A stretch of DNA of 64,000 nt, from NCBI RefSeq assembly GCF_032464895.1, contig NZ_JAWDIC010000001.1:1364001-1428000 (forward strand), given 5' to 3'. The notes under the pieces are model-generated. The model worked only from the letters and a program-made list of their open reading frames with translations. It had not been told where the DNA came from and searched no databases. The number at the start of each line of letters is the position of its first letter. Positions within the stretch are counted from its first letter, which is position 1. This DNA comes from Phycicoccus sp. M110.8 (GTDB lineage Bacteria > Actinomycetota > Actinomycetes > Actinomycetales > Dermatophilaceae). The position numbers and the translations under genes are program-made. Shown here piece after piece: positions 9,539 through 17,160 of this stretch.

Positions 9539-9924
9539 TCGTCCTCGAGGCGCACGATGTCGGCCTCGTCGAACTCGCCGTACGCGATCTCGAGCAGGCG
9601 GCCGGGACGGTCGCCCTTGTTGGCCATGCGGTGCAGCGCGCCCACGGGCACCCAGACGGCCTCCCCCGGAGCTGCGCTCCAGGTCCGCTCGTCGACGGTG
9701 ACCTCGATCGGCACGTCGAGCACCTGCCAGAACTCACCCCGGTGGGAGTGCGTCTGCAGCGAGAGCCGGTGGCCGGGCTCGACGGTGATGATCTTGACCG
9801 TGACCCGCTCGTTGGAGACGAACTGCTGGAAGTTCCCCCACGGCCGGTCGACGGTGAAGATCGCCTCGCGCGGGTCGGGCAGCGTCTCGCCGGGCGCCTG
9901 CACGTCTGCGGTCCTGTCAGTCAT
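9526..9924 (-). CDS. Cupin protein, mannose-6-phosphate isomerase type II C-terminal domain
   Basis: Predicted 132 aa single cupin barrel. The metal-binding pattern is visible: HRLSLQTHSHRGEFWQVL (His-x-His and Glu) and the second motif PVGALHRMAN with its His. PWGNFQQF near residue 30 is typical of stand-alone GDP-mannose pyrophosphorylase/PMI-II C-terminal cupins, so it may isomerise mannose 6-phosphate or act on sugar nucleotides. No nucleotidyltransferase domain is attached. The ATG at 9924 follows AGGGGGA; an upstream ATG at 9942 is less well placed. Confidence 0.85.
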   Translation of the reverse strand: MTDRTADVQAPGETLPDPREAIFTVDRPWGNFQQFVSNERVTVKIITVEPGHRLSLQTHSHRGEFWQVLDVPIEVTVDERTWSAAPGEAVWVPVGALHRMANKGDRPGRLLEIAYGEFDEADIVRLEDDYAR

Positions 9925-9935
9925 GGATCCCCCTG

Positions 9936-10271
9936 TCACCACGGGCCGTAGGGGCCCATGTGCTGGTTGCCGCCGCGTCCACCGCTGACCTGGCGCAGGG
10001 CGGGCCGGACGTCGGCCAGGTAGATGGCCGCGCCGACGAAGCCGATGAGGCCGATCGAGAACAGCAGCCCCGACCCGATCGAGATGAACCCGAACAGCGC
10101 AGCCACCGCCGTCACGATCGTCCAGAACTTCTTGGTGCGCTTGCCTGCCGCGACGAAGGCGTCGGGGCGGTGGCGCACGCAGTCCACCAGGGCGAAGACC
10201 TCGGCCGCGAAGGCCGCGAGGCTCAGCAGCCAGACGACGAGGTTCTGGGCCGAGCCCAACGCGGAGAACAT
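9936..10271 (-). CDS. DUF2516 small membrane protein
   Basis: Predicted 111 aa with three hydrophobic segments (about residues 8-26, 45-62 and 66-85). The family feature is a charged stretch RHRPDAFVAAGKRTKKFWT between the first two. The family sits next to hbhA in mycobacteria (Rv0476 by memory). Its function is unknown. The start at 10271 gives a hydrophobic N-terminus; the longer frame would add polar residues. Confidence 0.85.
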   Translation of the reverse strand: MFSALGSAQNLVVWLLSLAAFAAEVFALVDCVRHRPDAFVAAGKRTKKFWTIVTAVAALFGFISIGSGLLFSIGLIGFVGAAIYLADVRPALRQVSGGRGGNQHMGPYGPW

Positions 10272-10299
10272 GCGGACCAGCGTAACGGGACGCCGGACC

Positions 10300-10725
10300 T
10301 CAGACGTCCACCACGAGCGTGACAGGTCCGTCATTCACCAGCTCGACCTGCATCATCGCGCCGAACCGTCCGGTCGCGACCTCCACGCCGCGCTCGCGCA
10401 GCGCCGCCACCAGCGCGTCGACGAGCGGCTCGGCCACCGGGCCGGGCGCCGCCGCACCCCAGGACGGGCGGCGGCCCTTGCGCGTGTCGGCATACAGCGT
10501 GAACTGGCTGACCACGAGCACGGGCGCACCCTCGTCGAGGACGGAGCGCTCGTCGCGCAGGATGCGCAGCTCGCTGATCTTGCGGGCGAGCGTGGCGACC
10601 TGCTCCGGCCCGTCGTCGTGGGTGACGCCCACGAGGGCCACCAGCCCGGGTCGCGTGATCTCGCCGACGACCTCGGCCTCGACGACGACGCGGGCCCGGG
10701 CCGCGCGCTGCAGGACGGCGCGCAC
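10300..10725 (-). CDS. dtd: D-aminoacyl-tRNA deacylase
   Basis: Predicted 141 aa. It hydrolyses D-aminoacyl-tRNAs (D-Tyr, D-Asp, Gly-tRNA-Ala), recycling tRNA in the cytoplasm. Both active-site motifs are present: SQFTLYAD (about residues 73-80) and the Gly-cis-Pro motif NDGPVT (about 131-136). It starts [11 protein letters not shown], typical of the family, and has a normal length. It lies 3 bp after the asparaginase stop and is probably co-transcribed with it. Confidence 0.95.
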   Translation of the reverse strand: MRAVLQRAARARVVVEAEVVGEITRPGLVALVGVTHDDGPEQVATLARKISELRILRDERSVLDEGAPVLVVSQFTLYADTRKGRRPSWGAAAPGPVAEPLVDALVAALRERGVEVATGRFGAMMQVELVNDGPVTLVVDV

Positions 10726-10728
10726 GGG

Positions 10729-11709
10729 TCAGATGCCGACCGCGACGACCGCCCCGACGGGTTCGCCGTGGCCCAGGACGGGCGCGTCCTCGAGCTGGGC
10801 GAGCGCGGCGGACTCGATCCCGAGCCGGCGCATCACGGCGGCGAGGATCACCGGCTTGGCGCGGGTGCCGCCGTCGGCGACCTTGACCGCGATGCCCCGG
10901 CCGTCCGCCAGCCCGACGGCGTACACCGCCTCGGCGCCGTCCTTCGCGATGAGCCCGGGCGTGCCCTCGACGAGCGCCGTGACGTCGCGTCCGGTGCCCC
11001 CGAGGTATGCCGGGAACGCGCGGATGCCGTCGGCCACCATGGCCTCGGGGGTGCCCGGCTCGGCGGACGCGAGGCGCCCGAAGGCACGGGCCAGGCCGGC
11101 GAGGGTGACGGCCATCACCGGGGCGCCGCAGCCGTCGACGGCCGTGGCCGTGATCTCGTCACCGGTCAGCTCGGCCAGGGTCTCGGCGATCGCCTGCTGG
11201 AGCGGGTGGCCGGGATCGCGGTAGGTCGCGGTGTCCCAGCCGTTGACGACGCAGGTGGCGAGCATGGCCGCGTGCTTGCCCGAGCAGTTCTGCGTGATCG
11301 GCAGCTTGCCGCCGCCGCCCCGGATGACGGCGTTGCGGGCCGCCTCGTCGAGCGGGTAGTCCGGCGTGTTCTGCAGCGCACCCTCGGTGAGGCTGACCGA
11401 GGCGAGGACCTCGCGCACGCCCTCGAGGTGGAAGTCCTCGCCCGAGTGGCTGGCCGAGGCCAGGGCCAGGTGCTGGGGCGCCAGCCGCAGGCCGGCGCGC
11501 ACCATGGCGAGCGTCTGCAGCGGCTTGTTCGACGAGCGGGGGAACACCGGGTCGTCGACGGCCCCGAGGGCCAGCAGGTGGCTGCCGTCGGCGGCGGTGG
11601 CCACGACGGACGCGCGGTGGGCGGACTCGACGAAGCCGCCCCGCACGTAGTGCGCGAGCACGGGGGCCGAGTCGAGGGCGGGCGGGGTGGGCAGGGCCGG
11701 ATCGGTCAC
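10729..11709 (-). CDS. L-asparaginase II family protein (PF06089 type)
   Basis: Predicted 326 aa. Family signatures are SSNKPLQTLAMVRAGL, SASHSGEDFHLEGVREVL and the conserved NCSGKHAAMLATC. It is expected to hydrolyse asparagine to aspartate and ammonia in the cytoplasm and belongs to the Rhizobium etli-type class, unrelated to EcA I/II. The start MTDPALPTPPA fits. Coupled with dtd downstream. Substrate specificity cannot be confirmed from sequence. Confidence 0.88.
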   Translation of the reverse strand: MTDPALPTPPALDSAPVLAHYVRGGFVESAHRASVVATAADGSHLLALGAVDDPVFPRSSNKPLQTLAMVRAGLRLAPQHLALASASHSGEDFHLEGVREVLASVSLTEGALQNTPDYPLDEAARNAVIRGGGGKLPITQNCSGKHAAMLATCVVNGWDTATYRDPGHPLQQAIAETLAELTGDEITATAVDGCGAPVMAVTLAGLARAFGRLASAEPGTPEAMVADGIRAFPAYLGGTGRDVTALVEGTPGLIAKDGAEAVYAVGLADGRGIAVKVADGGTRAKPVILAAVMRRLGIESAALAQLEDAPVLGHGEPVGAVVAVGI

Positions 11710-11767
11710 CCGGCGAGCGTAGCCACCGCGGGGCGGACCGGCGTGGCGGGGCGGGGCCGGGGACGCG

Positions 11768-11802
11768 GACGGCCCCCACCCGGGTGCCGGGTGGGGGCCG
11801 TC
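11768..11802. terminator. Strong hairpin terminator
   Basis: A 16-bp perfect stem, GACGGCCCCCACCCGG at 11768-11783 and its complement at 11787-11802, with a 3-nt loop GTG. It lies between the hbhA-like stop (11843) and the start of the asparaginase gene (11709), both on the minus strand. It should end the HTH/hbhA transcript. Confidence 0.75.
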
Positions 11803-11842
11803 GACGGCTGGACCGGTCAGCGACCGGCCGCGGTGGCCGGGC

Positions 11843-12319
11843 TCAGTCGCCGACCTTCTCGGCCGCGGCGGCCTCGCGCCGGCCCGTGGTCAGCGTGGCC
11901 TTGGCCGAGCGCTGGATCTCGCTGGCGGACCGGCGCACCGTGGTCACGGCACCCTTGCCGAGGGCGAAGGTCGCCTCGGCCTGGGCGAGCAGGTCCTGCG
12001 TCGGCTTCTGGGTGCGGACGCGCTTGACGAGCTTCTCGCCGCGGGCGACGACGGTCTCGTACTCCTCCTGCGCCTTGCCGGCCAGGACGAGGCCGCGGTT
12101 GAGCGCGAGGGCGGGCAGCTCCTTGCCCTGCTCGACCGCGACGGTGGCGCGCGCCTGGGCCTTGGCCTGCAGGGCGGACGGGTCGAGCTCGGCGCCGACG
12201 GTGCGGGCCTTGAGCCGGGCCTCGCGGACCTTCTCGACGGCGAGGTCGGTCAGGCCGACGACGGCGTACACGGGGGTGCTGTCGGTGACGGTCTTGCGGA
12301 TGTCGGCAACGCGTGCCAT
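11843..12319 (-). CDS. HbhA-like (heparin-binding haemagglutinin-like) helical protein
   Basis: Predicted 158 aa with long amphipathic helices and Ala/Arg/Lys/Glu-rich heptads, resembling mycobacterial HbhA in its first 110 residues (VADIRKTVTDSTPVYAVVGL, TDLAVEKVREARLKAR). The start ATG 12319 is preceded by GGAGATC. Unlike mycobacterial HbhA there is no Lys-Ala-Pro repeat tail at the C-terminus; it ends TGRREAAAAEKVGD. A Lys/Ala/Thr-rich tail is instead found on the neighbouring HTH protein. A role as adhesin is not implied; in non-pathogens it may act at membranes or lipid bodies (inference). Confidence 0.82.
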   Translation of the reverse strand: MARVADIRKTVTDSTPVYAVVGLTDLAVEKVREARLKARTVGAELDPSALQAKAQARATVAVEQGKELPALALNRGLVLAGKAQEEYETVVARGEKLVKRVRTQKPTQDLLAQAEATFALGKGAVTTVRRSASEIQRSAKATLTTGRREAAAAEKVGD

Positions 12320-12333
12320 GGGGATCTCCTTCA

Positions 12334-12876
12334 TCAGGGTGTGGTCGTGGTGGGCCGGGACGCGCCGCGGGGAGCGGCGGCCCTGGTCGCCGGCTTCCCT
12401 GCCGGCTTCGGCCCGGTGGTCTTCGTGGCGGTGGACTTCTTCGCGGTGGACTTCGTCGCGGCGGTCTTCGTCGCGGCGGCGCGCTGGGTGGCCGTGCGCG
12501 TGGTGTCCGGCTTCCCCGCACCGACGAACGAGTCGTAGATGTCGAGGAGGGCGGCTCTCTGGCGGTCGGTGAGCTTCGGGTCGGCGCCGATGACGGCCCG
12601 CGTGTCGAGCGGCTCGACCTCGTGGCCGTGGCGCTCGTCGAGGATCCCTGCCCGCACGTAGAGCGACTCCGCGGAGACCTCGAGGCCCTTGGCGAGCTGC
12701 TGGAGGATCTCGGCGCTGGGCTTCTTCAGGCCCCGCTCGATCTGCGACAGGTAGGGGTTGGAGATCCCGGCCAGCTCCGACAGCTGGCGCAGCGAGAGCC
12801 GGGCCGACTGACGCTGCTCGCGCAGGTAGTCGCCCAGGCTGTTGCCTGCCAGCGGGCCGAGCGGGATCCGGGTCAT
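12334..12876 (-). CDS. XRE-family regulator with a histone-like Lys/Ala/Thr tail
   Basis: Predicted 180 aa. The helix-turn-helix is at about residues 13-72: LGDYLREQRQSARLSLRQLS, AGISNPYLSQIERG, PSAEILQQLAKGLEVSAESL. A conserved DPKLTDRQRAALLDIYDSFV segment follows at about 98-117. The last 60 residues are almost only Lys, Ala, Thr, Pro and Arg, like histone H1/HupS tails. The orthologue next to hbhA in mycobacteria (Rv0474 by memory) is about 140 aa without such a tail. ATG 12876 has GGAGG 5 nt upstream. It lies 14 bp upstream of the HbhA-like start and is probably co-transcribed. Confidence 0.9.
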   Translation of the reverse strand: MTRIPLGPLAGNSLGDYLREQRQSARLSLRQLSELAGISNPYLSQIERGLKKPSAEILQQLAKGLEVSAESLYVRAGILDERHGHEVEPLDTRAVIGADPKLTDRQRAALLDIYDSFVGAGKPDTTRTATQRAAATKTAATKSTAKKSTATKTTGPKPAGKPATRAAAPRGASRPTTTTP

Positions 12877-12890
12877 GCCTCCAGTGTGCT

Positions 12891-12904
12891 TGCTTCAGTT
12901 AGCA
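12891..12904. promoter_or_regulatory. Possible operator TGCT-N6-AGCA upstream of the HTH gene
   Basis: Palindrome TGCTTCAGTTAGCA, 15-28 nt upstream of the HTH start codon, in a locally A+T-richer stretch. This is the expected place for an autoregulatory site of the XRE protein. Binding is inference. Confidence 0.4.
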
Positions 12905-12960
12905 GAATGCAAACCCGAGACAGCGTGACGGTGACCACACGGTGGCTTCCCCCCACGCAA

Positions 12961-13021
12961 GACGGCGGTTGCGCGGCAACCCGCGGGACAACAACCCGAG
13001 GTATGCCGAGCAACCGCCGTT
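12961..13021. repeat. Inverted repeat between the BKACE and HTH genes
   Basis: Arms GACGGCGGTTGC (12961-12972) and GCAACCGCCGTT (13010-13021) pair over 11-12 bp, and imperfect pairing extends outward to about 12951/13027. The 37-nt loop holds one copy of the octamer GTATGCCG. It is downstream of the BKACE stop (13086, minus strand) and upstream of the HTH gene. It may terminate the BKACE transcript or be a structured leader. Confidence 0.55.
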
Positions 13022-13085
13022 GTGCGGGAGAGCCAGGGCGGCCGACTGGAGGGGAGGACGGCCGGCCGGAGGGGCGGGGAGAGGG

Positions 13086-13937
13086 TCAGGCGGTGGGCCT
13101 GCGACGGTCCTTGACGCCGAGCAGGGCCCGGGCGTCGTCGGTCGACATCGCCGGGCGCTGCATGACCTCGGCCAGGTGGGCCGCACGCTCCACGAGCTGG
13201 GAGTTGTGCTCGACCGGCACGCCACGGGCGTAGACCACGTTGTCCTCCATGCCGACGCGCAGGTGGCCGCCCGCGGACAGTGCCGCGGCCGCGACGGGCA
13301 GGTGCGAGCGCCCGATGCCGGTGGCCGACCACGACGTGACCTCGGGCGGCAGCATCGCGACGCCGGCCATGAGGGCGGCGGTCGTGCCCGGCATACCGCC
13401 CGGCACGCCGGTGACGAGGTCGACGTGCACCTTCCCGCCGAAGGGGAGCCCGTGCCGGTCCAGCAGCCGGGCGAGAGCCGCCACGTGGCCGAGGTCGAAG
13501 AGCTCGAACTCGGGCACGACCTCGCGCTCCTGCGCCTGGACGTAGAGGTCGGACATGAAGCCCCACGGGTTGAGGAAGACGTCGTCGCCGAAGTTGGTGG
13601 TGCCGCAGGTCAGCGAGCACGAGTCGGGCTCGGCGTCGAGCACGGTGAGCCGCTGCTCGAGCGGGTCGTGGACCGACCCGCCGGTCGACAGCTGCACGAT
13701 GAGCGACGTCTGCTCGCGCAGCGCCTCGACCGCCGCCGCCAGGTACCCGTGGTCGAGCGTGGGGCGGTGGTCCGCGTCGCGGATGTGCAGGTGGATCATC
13801 GCGGCGCCGACGGCCTCGCAGGACTTCGCGGTCTCGACCAGCTCCTCCAGGGTGGTGGGCAGCTGGGGGACGTCGGCCTTGTCGAGCTCGGCGCCGGTGG
13901 GTGCGACCGTGATGAGGGTGCCGGGGGTGGGAGGCAT
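13086..13937 (-). CDS. BKACE (3-keto-5-aminohexanoate cleavage) family enzyme
   Basis: Predicted 283 aa, DUF849/BKACE family. These zinc enzymes condense a beta-keto acid with acetyl-CoA, releasing acetoacetate and a CoA ester. The metal motif is visible as MIHLHIRD (His-x-His) near residue 48, with GKVHVDLVTG later and catalytic-type Arg/Asp/Glu residues (EDNVVYARG). The substrate is not predictable: no lysine-fermentation genes are nearby and the gene is monocistronic. The ATG at 13937 begins MPPTPGTLITVAPTGAE, the usual N-terminal strand. Confidence 0.88.
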   Translation of the reverse strand: MPPTPGTLITVAPTGAELDKADVPQLPTTLEELVETAKSCEAVGAAMIHLHIRDADHRPTLDHGYLAAAVEALREQTSLIVQLSTGGSVHDPLEQRLTVLDAEPDSCSLTCGTTNFGDDVFLNPWGFMSDLYVQAQEREVVPEFELFDLGHVAALARLLDRHGLPFGGKVHVDLVTGVPGGMPGTTAALMAGVAMLPPEVTSWSATGIGRSHLPVAAAALSAGGHLRVGMEDNVVYARGVPVEHNSQLVERAAHLAEVMQRPAMSTDDARALLGVKDRRRPTA

Positions 13938-14077
13938 GGCGTCATCATGGCAGCGAGTGCTCGCGTCGAGGTCCCCGGAGTGCCTCGCGCGTGTGGGACA
14001 CTGAGCACCGCCTGTGCGCAAACGCGCGCAAACCGGGACCGGGGACACCCCGGGGGACAGAGAGCGAAAGCGGGACC

Positions 14078-15490
14078 GTGGACCTTCACGACTACTACCG
14101 GGTGGTACGCAAGCGTTGGCGCACGATCGCCGCCTGCACCCTCCTGCTGGTCGCCCTGGCGGCGCTCTTCACCCTGACGAGCCCCAAGACGTACCAGGCC
14201 CGCACGCAGCTGTTCGTCTCGACCTCTGGCGGCTCGGACTCCACCCAGCTGCTCCAGGGCAACACGTTCACCCAGCAGCGCGTGAAGTCCTACGCCGACC
14301 TGATCAACACCCCGACCGTGCTCAGCCCGGTGATCAAGCAGCTCCGCCTCGACACGACCCCGGACGCGCTCGGCGCCAAGATCACCTCGGACGTCCCGCT
14401 GGACACCGTGCTCATCGACGTCCTGGTCACCGACCGCGACCCGGAGCAGGCGGCCAAGATCGCGGACGCGGTCGGCAAGCAGTTCAGCAGCACCGTGGGC
14501 GAGCTCGAGCGAGTCTCCGACTCGGCCCCGAGCCCGGTCAAGGTCTCCGTGGTGCGGCCCGCCGCCGTCCCCGGCGGTCCGATCAGCCCCAACCCGACCC
14601 GGAACATCGGCCTCGGCGTCGTGCTCGGCCTGCTCGTCGGGCTCGGCGCCGCGCTGCTGCGCGACACCTTCGACACCTCGGTCAAGAGCGAGCGCGACGT
14701 CAAGGACGCCACCGACGAGACGGTGCTCGGCGGCATCGCGTTCTCCAACGACAGCGCGAAGCAGCCGCTTATCATCCAGTCCGACCCGCACGGCCCGCGA
14801 GCCGAGGCCTTCCGCGCCCTGCGCACGAACCTGCAGTTCGTCGACGTGGCCAACCACCCTCGCTCCATCGTCTTCACCTCCTCCCTGCCGGGCGAGGGCA
14901 AGACCACGACCACCGCCAACCTCGCCATCAGCATGGCCGCCGCCGGGGCTCGGGTCTGCGTCATCGAGGGCGACCTGCGCCGTCCGCGCATGCTGCAGTA
15001 CATGGGCATGGAGGGTTCGGTCGGCCTCACGAACGTGCTCATCGGGCAGGCCGACCTCGAGGACGTCATCCAGCCGTTCGGCGACACCGGCGTGCAGGTC
15101 CTCGGCGCCGGCCAGATCCCGCCGAACCCGAGCGAGCTGCTCGGCTCGGAGACGATGGCCCGCGTGCTGCGCCAGCTGGAGCAGATGTTCGACTACGTGA
15201 TCATCGACGCCCCGCCCGTCCTGCCCGTCACCGACGCGACGGTGCTGAGCACCATCACCGGCGGCGTCGTCGTGGTGGCCGGCTGCGGCGTGGTGGCCAA
15301 GGAGCAGCTCAGCCGGACGATCGCCTCCATCAAGGGCGTCAACGGCAACGTGCTCGGCGTCGTCGTCAACCGGATCCCGACCCGGGGAGCGAACGCCGAG
15401 ACCTACTACTACGGCGAGGGGTACGCCCCGCTGTCGCCGGACCGCAGCCGCCGCGAGCGCTCCCGCGACCGCCAGGGCGTCCGCGTCTGA
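14078..15490 (+). CDS. Wzz-type chain-length regulator fused to BY-kinase
   Basis: Predicted 470 aa. The N-terminal Wzz domain has membrane spans at about 18-34 and 177-194 and an extracytoplasmic loop between them. The C-terminal bacterial tyrosine kinase domain has Walker A PGEGKTTTTA (271-280), Walker A' VIEGDLRRPR (295-304) and Walker B YVIIDAPPVLP. The tail has a short Tyr cluster (ETYYYGEGY), much smaller than in proteobacterial Wzc. GTG 14078 (MDLHDYYRVVRKRW) is preferred to the longer frame from 13991. It is expected to couple polymerisation and export of an envelope polysaccharide to tyrosine phosphorylation. An LCP ligase and a tyrosine phosphatase lie within 4 kb, but no glycosyltransferases of a capsule locus do. 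Confidence 0.92.
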   Translation: MDLHDYYRVVRKRWRTIAACTLLLVALAALFTLTSPKTYQARTQLFVSTSGGSDSTQLLQGNTFTQQRVKSYADLINTPTVLSPVIKQLRLDTTPDALGAKITSDVPLDTVLIDVLVTDRDPEQAAKIADAVGKQFSSTVGELERVSDSAPSPVKVSVVRPAAVPGGPISPNPTRNIGLGVVLGLLVGLGAALLRDTFDTSVKSERDVKDATDETVLGGIAFSNDSAKQPLIIQSDPHGPRAEAFRALRTNLQFVDVANHPRSIVFTSSLPGEGKTTTTANLAISMAAAGARVCVIEGDLRRPRMLQYMGMEGSVGLTNVLIGQADLEDVIQPFGDTGVQVLGAGQIPPNPSELLGSETMARVLRQLEQMFDYVIIDAPPVLPVTDATVLSTITGGVVVVAGCGVVAKEQLSRTIASIKGVNGNVLGVVVNRIPTRGANAETYYYGEGYAPLSPDRSRRERSRDRQGVRV

Positions 15491-15512
15491 CCGACGCCCC
15501 CGCACCGACCAC

Positions 15513-15545
15513 ACGGCCCGCCGTCCCCCAGGGGAGGCGGGCCGT
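15513..15545 (+). terminator. Terminator after the BY-kinase gene
   Basis: A 10-bp perfect stem ACGGCCCGCC (15513-15522) with its complement at 15536-15545 and a C/G-rich 13-nt loop, 22 bp after the stop codon. It may also serve the convergent YgfZ gene, whose stop is at 15606. Confidence 0.65.
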
Positions 15546-15605
15546 CGTCGTCAGGGTGGTGGCTCGTCAGGTTCGGCCGTCCCCAAGGTGGCTGGGCCAC
15601 CGTCG

Positions 15606-16694
15606 TCAGGGGGCGACGACGACCTCCTGCGCGGCGCTGACGCCGGCCACGTCGAGGGTGGCGTCCACGGGGGTGTTCCGCTTGACCAGGGCCAGGCCGA
15701 TCGGGCCGTCCTCGTGGTGCCGGGCCACGGAGGTCAGGAAGCCCACCTGCCGGCCGTCCAAGCTGACCGCGCTCCCCCGGTCCGGCAGCGTGTGGCCGGA
15801 GCCGTCCAGGTGCAGGAACACCAGCCGCCGCGGCGGCCGCCCGAGGTTGTGCACGCGGGCAATGGTCTCCTGCCCGCGGTAGCAGCCCTTGTGCAGGTGG
15901 ACCGCCGTCCGCAGCAGGTCGACCTCGTGCGCGATCGTGCGGTGGTCGGTCTCGAATCCCAGGCGGGGGCGCCAGGCGGCGACCCGCAACGCCTCGCTCG
16001 CACACGTGCCGGCGAGGTCACGGTCACCCACCGCCGCCGCCAGCTGAGCGCGGGGCACGAGGACCTCGCGCCAGCGCCGGTCCTGCGCCGGGTGCCCCTC
16101 CACCGGCCCGTATGCCGCGGTGTCACCGACCAGCCCCGGCCAGGGGTCGCGCCACGCGAGCGGCTCGCCGGGGCGTGACTCCGAGCCGGACGGCTCGCCC
16201 AGCACGGCCCAGTCCGCGGTGACGTCGGCGACCTCGACGCGCAGCATGAAGCGCATGGAGTCGAGCCACCCGGCAAGGGCCGCCTGGGTGCCCGGCTCGG
16301 TGGTGATCCACGTCGTGGTGCCGTCGTCGACGAGGTGCAGGTCGTGCTCGACGTGGCCCTTGGGGCTCAGGACCAGGGCCTCGCGCGAGTCCTGGGGCGC
16401 GAGGCCGGTCAGCTGCTGGCTGGTGATCGAGTGCAGCCAGGAGAGCCGGTCGGGCCCGGTGACCGTCACCACGCCCCGGTGGGACAGGTCGACGACGGCC
16501 AGGCCCTCGGCGAGCAGGCGCTGCTCGCGCACCGGGTTGCCGTAGTGGGCGGCCACCCCGGCGTCGGGGCCCTCGCCCTCGACCGCCCCGGGGCGGGACA
16601 GCAGCGGCGACCGGTAGGCAGCCGCCTCGGTCCCGACGTCCTCGGTCCCGACGTTCACGGTCCCGCTGTTCACGGTCTCGACGTCTCCTGTCAC
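15606..16694 (-). CDS. ygfZ: YgfZ/GcvT-like folate-binding protein
   Basis: Predicted 362 aa. The YgfZ signature KGCYRGQETIARVHNLG, with the essential Cys, is present near residue 264. The N-terminal folate-binding aminomethyltransferase-like domain includes SHRGVVTVTGPDRLSWLHSI. The family helps maintain certain Fe-S enzymes such as MiaB. The GTG at 16694 overlaps the fur stop by 4 bp and is preferred; GTG 16712 is possible. The first residues are encoded by four 15-bp tandem repeats, giving a variable Val/Thr/Gly/Glu-rich tail not seen in the family, so the true start may be downstream of them. Confidence 0.85.
   Translation of the reverse strand: MTGDVETVNSGTVNVGTEDVGTEAAAYRSPLLSRPGAVEGEGPDAGVAAHYGNPVREQRLLAEGLAVVDLSHRGVVTVTGPDRLSWLHSITSQQLTGLAPQDSREALVLSPKGHVEHDLHLVDDGTTTWITTEPGTQAALAGWLDSMRFMLRVEVADVTADWAVLGEPSGSESRPGEPLAWRDPWPGLVGDTAAYGPVEGHPAQDRRWREVLVPRAQLAAAVGDRDLAGTCASEALRVAAWRPRLGFETDHRTIAHEVDLLRTAVHLHKGCYRGQETIARVHNLGRPPRRLVFLHLDGSGHTLPDRGSAVSLDGRQVGFLTSVARHHEDGPIGLALVKRNTPVDATLDVAGVSAAQEVVVAP
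16630..16689 (-). repeat. Four 15-bp tandem repeats at the 5' end of ygfZ
   Basis: Units start at 16630, 16645, 16660 and 16675, with consensus GTCCCGACGTTCACG on the plus strand and a few mismatches per unit. The 15-bp period preserves reading frame, so copy number can change by 5 residues each time. Confidence 0.8.
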
Positions 16695-17104
16695 CGGCTG
16701 CACTCTGCACACTCCCCGTGGACGGCCATGTGGGTCACGTCTGCGACAAAGCCGCTGGCGGCCAGAACATTCCCGACGAACTCCGTGGCGAAAGCCTCAG
16801 GGCACTCCTCGACGCGGCCACAGCGGCGGCACACGAGGTGGACGTGCCCGGCGTGGTCGGCGAGGTGGTAGCTGGGCGCCCGGTGGTCGAGGTGGGTGTG
16901 CGCCACGACCCCGAGCGACTCCAGGGCCTCCAGCGAGCGGTAGACCGTGGACGCGGCCAGCGGCTGGCCGCCGTCGGCCGCGACGAGGGCCACGACGCGG
17001 TCCGGCGTCACGTGGCCCTCCCTCGTGACGACGTCGAGCACGCGCCGCCGCTGGGAGGTCATCCTCAGGCCCTGGGCGCGCAGCTGCTCTCCGACGTCCT
17101 GCAC
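16691..17104 (-). CDS. Fur-family metalloregulator (Zur/Fur-like)
   Basis: Predicted 137 aa from GTG 17104. The winged helix (about residues 10-80: MTSQRRRVLDVV, AASTVYRSLEALESLGVV) is followed by the metal-binding domain with HLDHRAPSYHLADH-AGHVHLVC and two Cys-x2-Cys pairs (CRRC, CAEC) for structural zinc. Whether it senses zinc, iron or peroxide cannot be decided by eye; the spacing is like Zur/Fur. The stop overlaps the ygfZ start, so the two are coupled. It is divergent from the LCP gene. Confidence 0.9.
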   Translation of the reverse strand: MQDVGEQLRAQGLRMTSQRRRVLDVVTREGHVTPDRVVALVAADGGQPLAASTVYRSLEALESLGVVAHTHLDHRAPSYHLADHAGHVHLVCRRCGRVEECPEAFATEFVGNVLAASGFVADVTHMAVHGECAECSR

Positions 17105-17160
17105 CGTTCCACTGTACGGTCCTGGCCCGGGCGGCCCTCCGGGTTACCTACACTGTCCGG

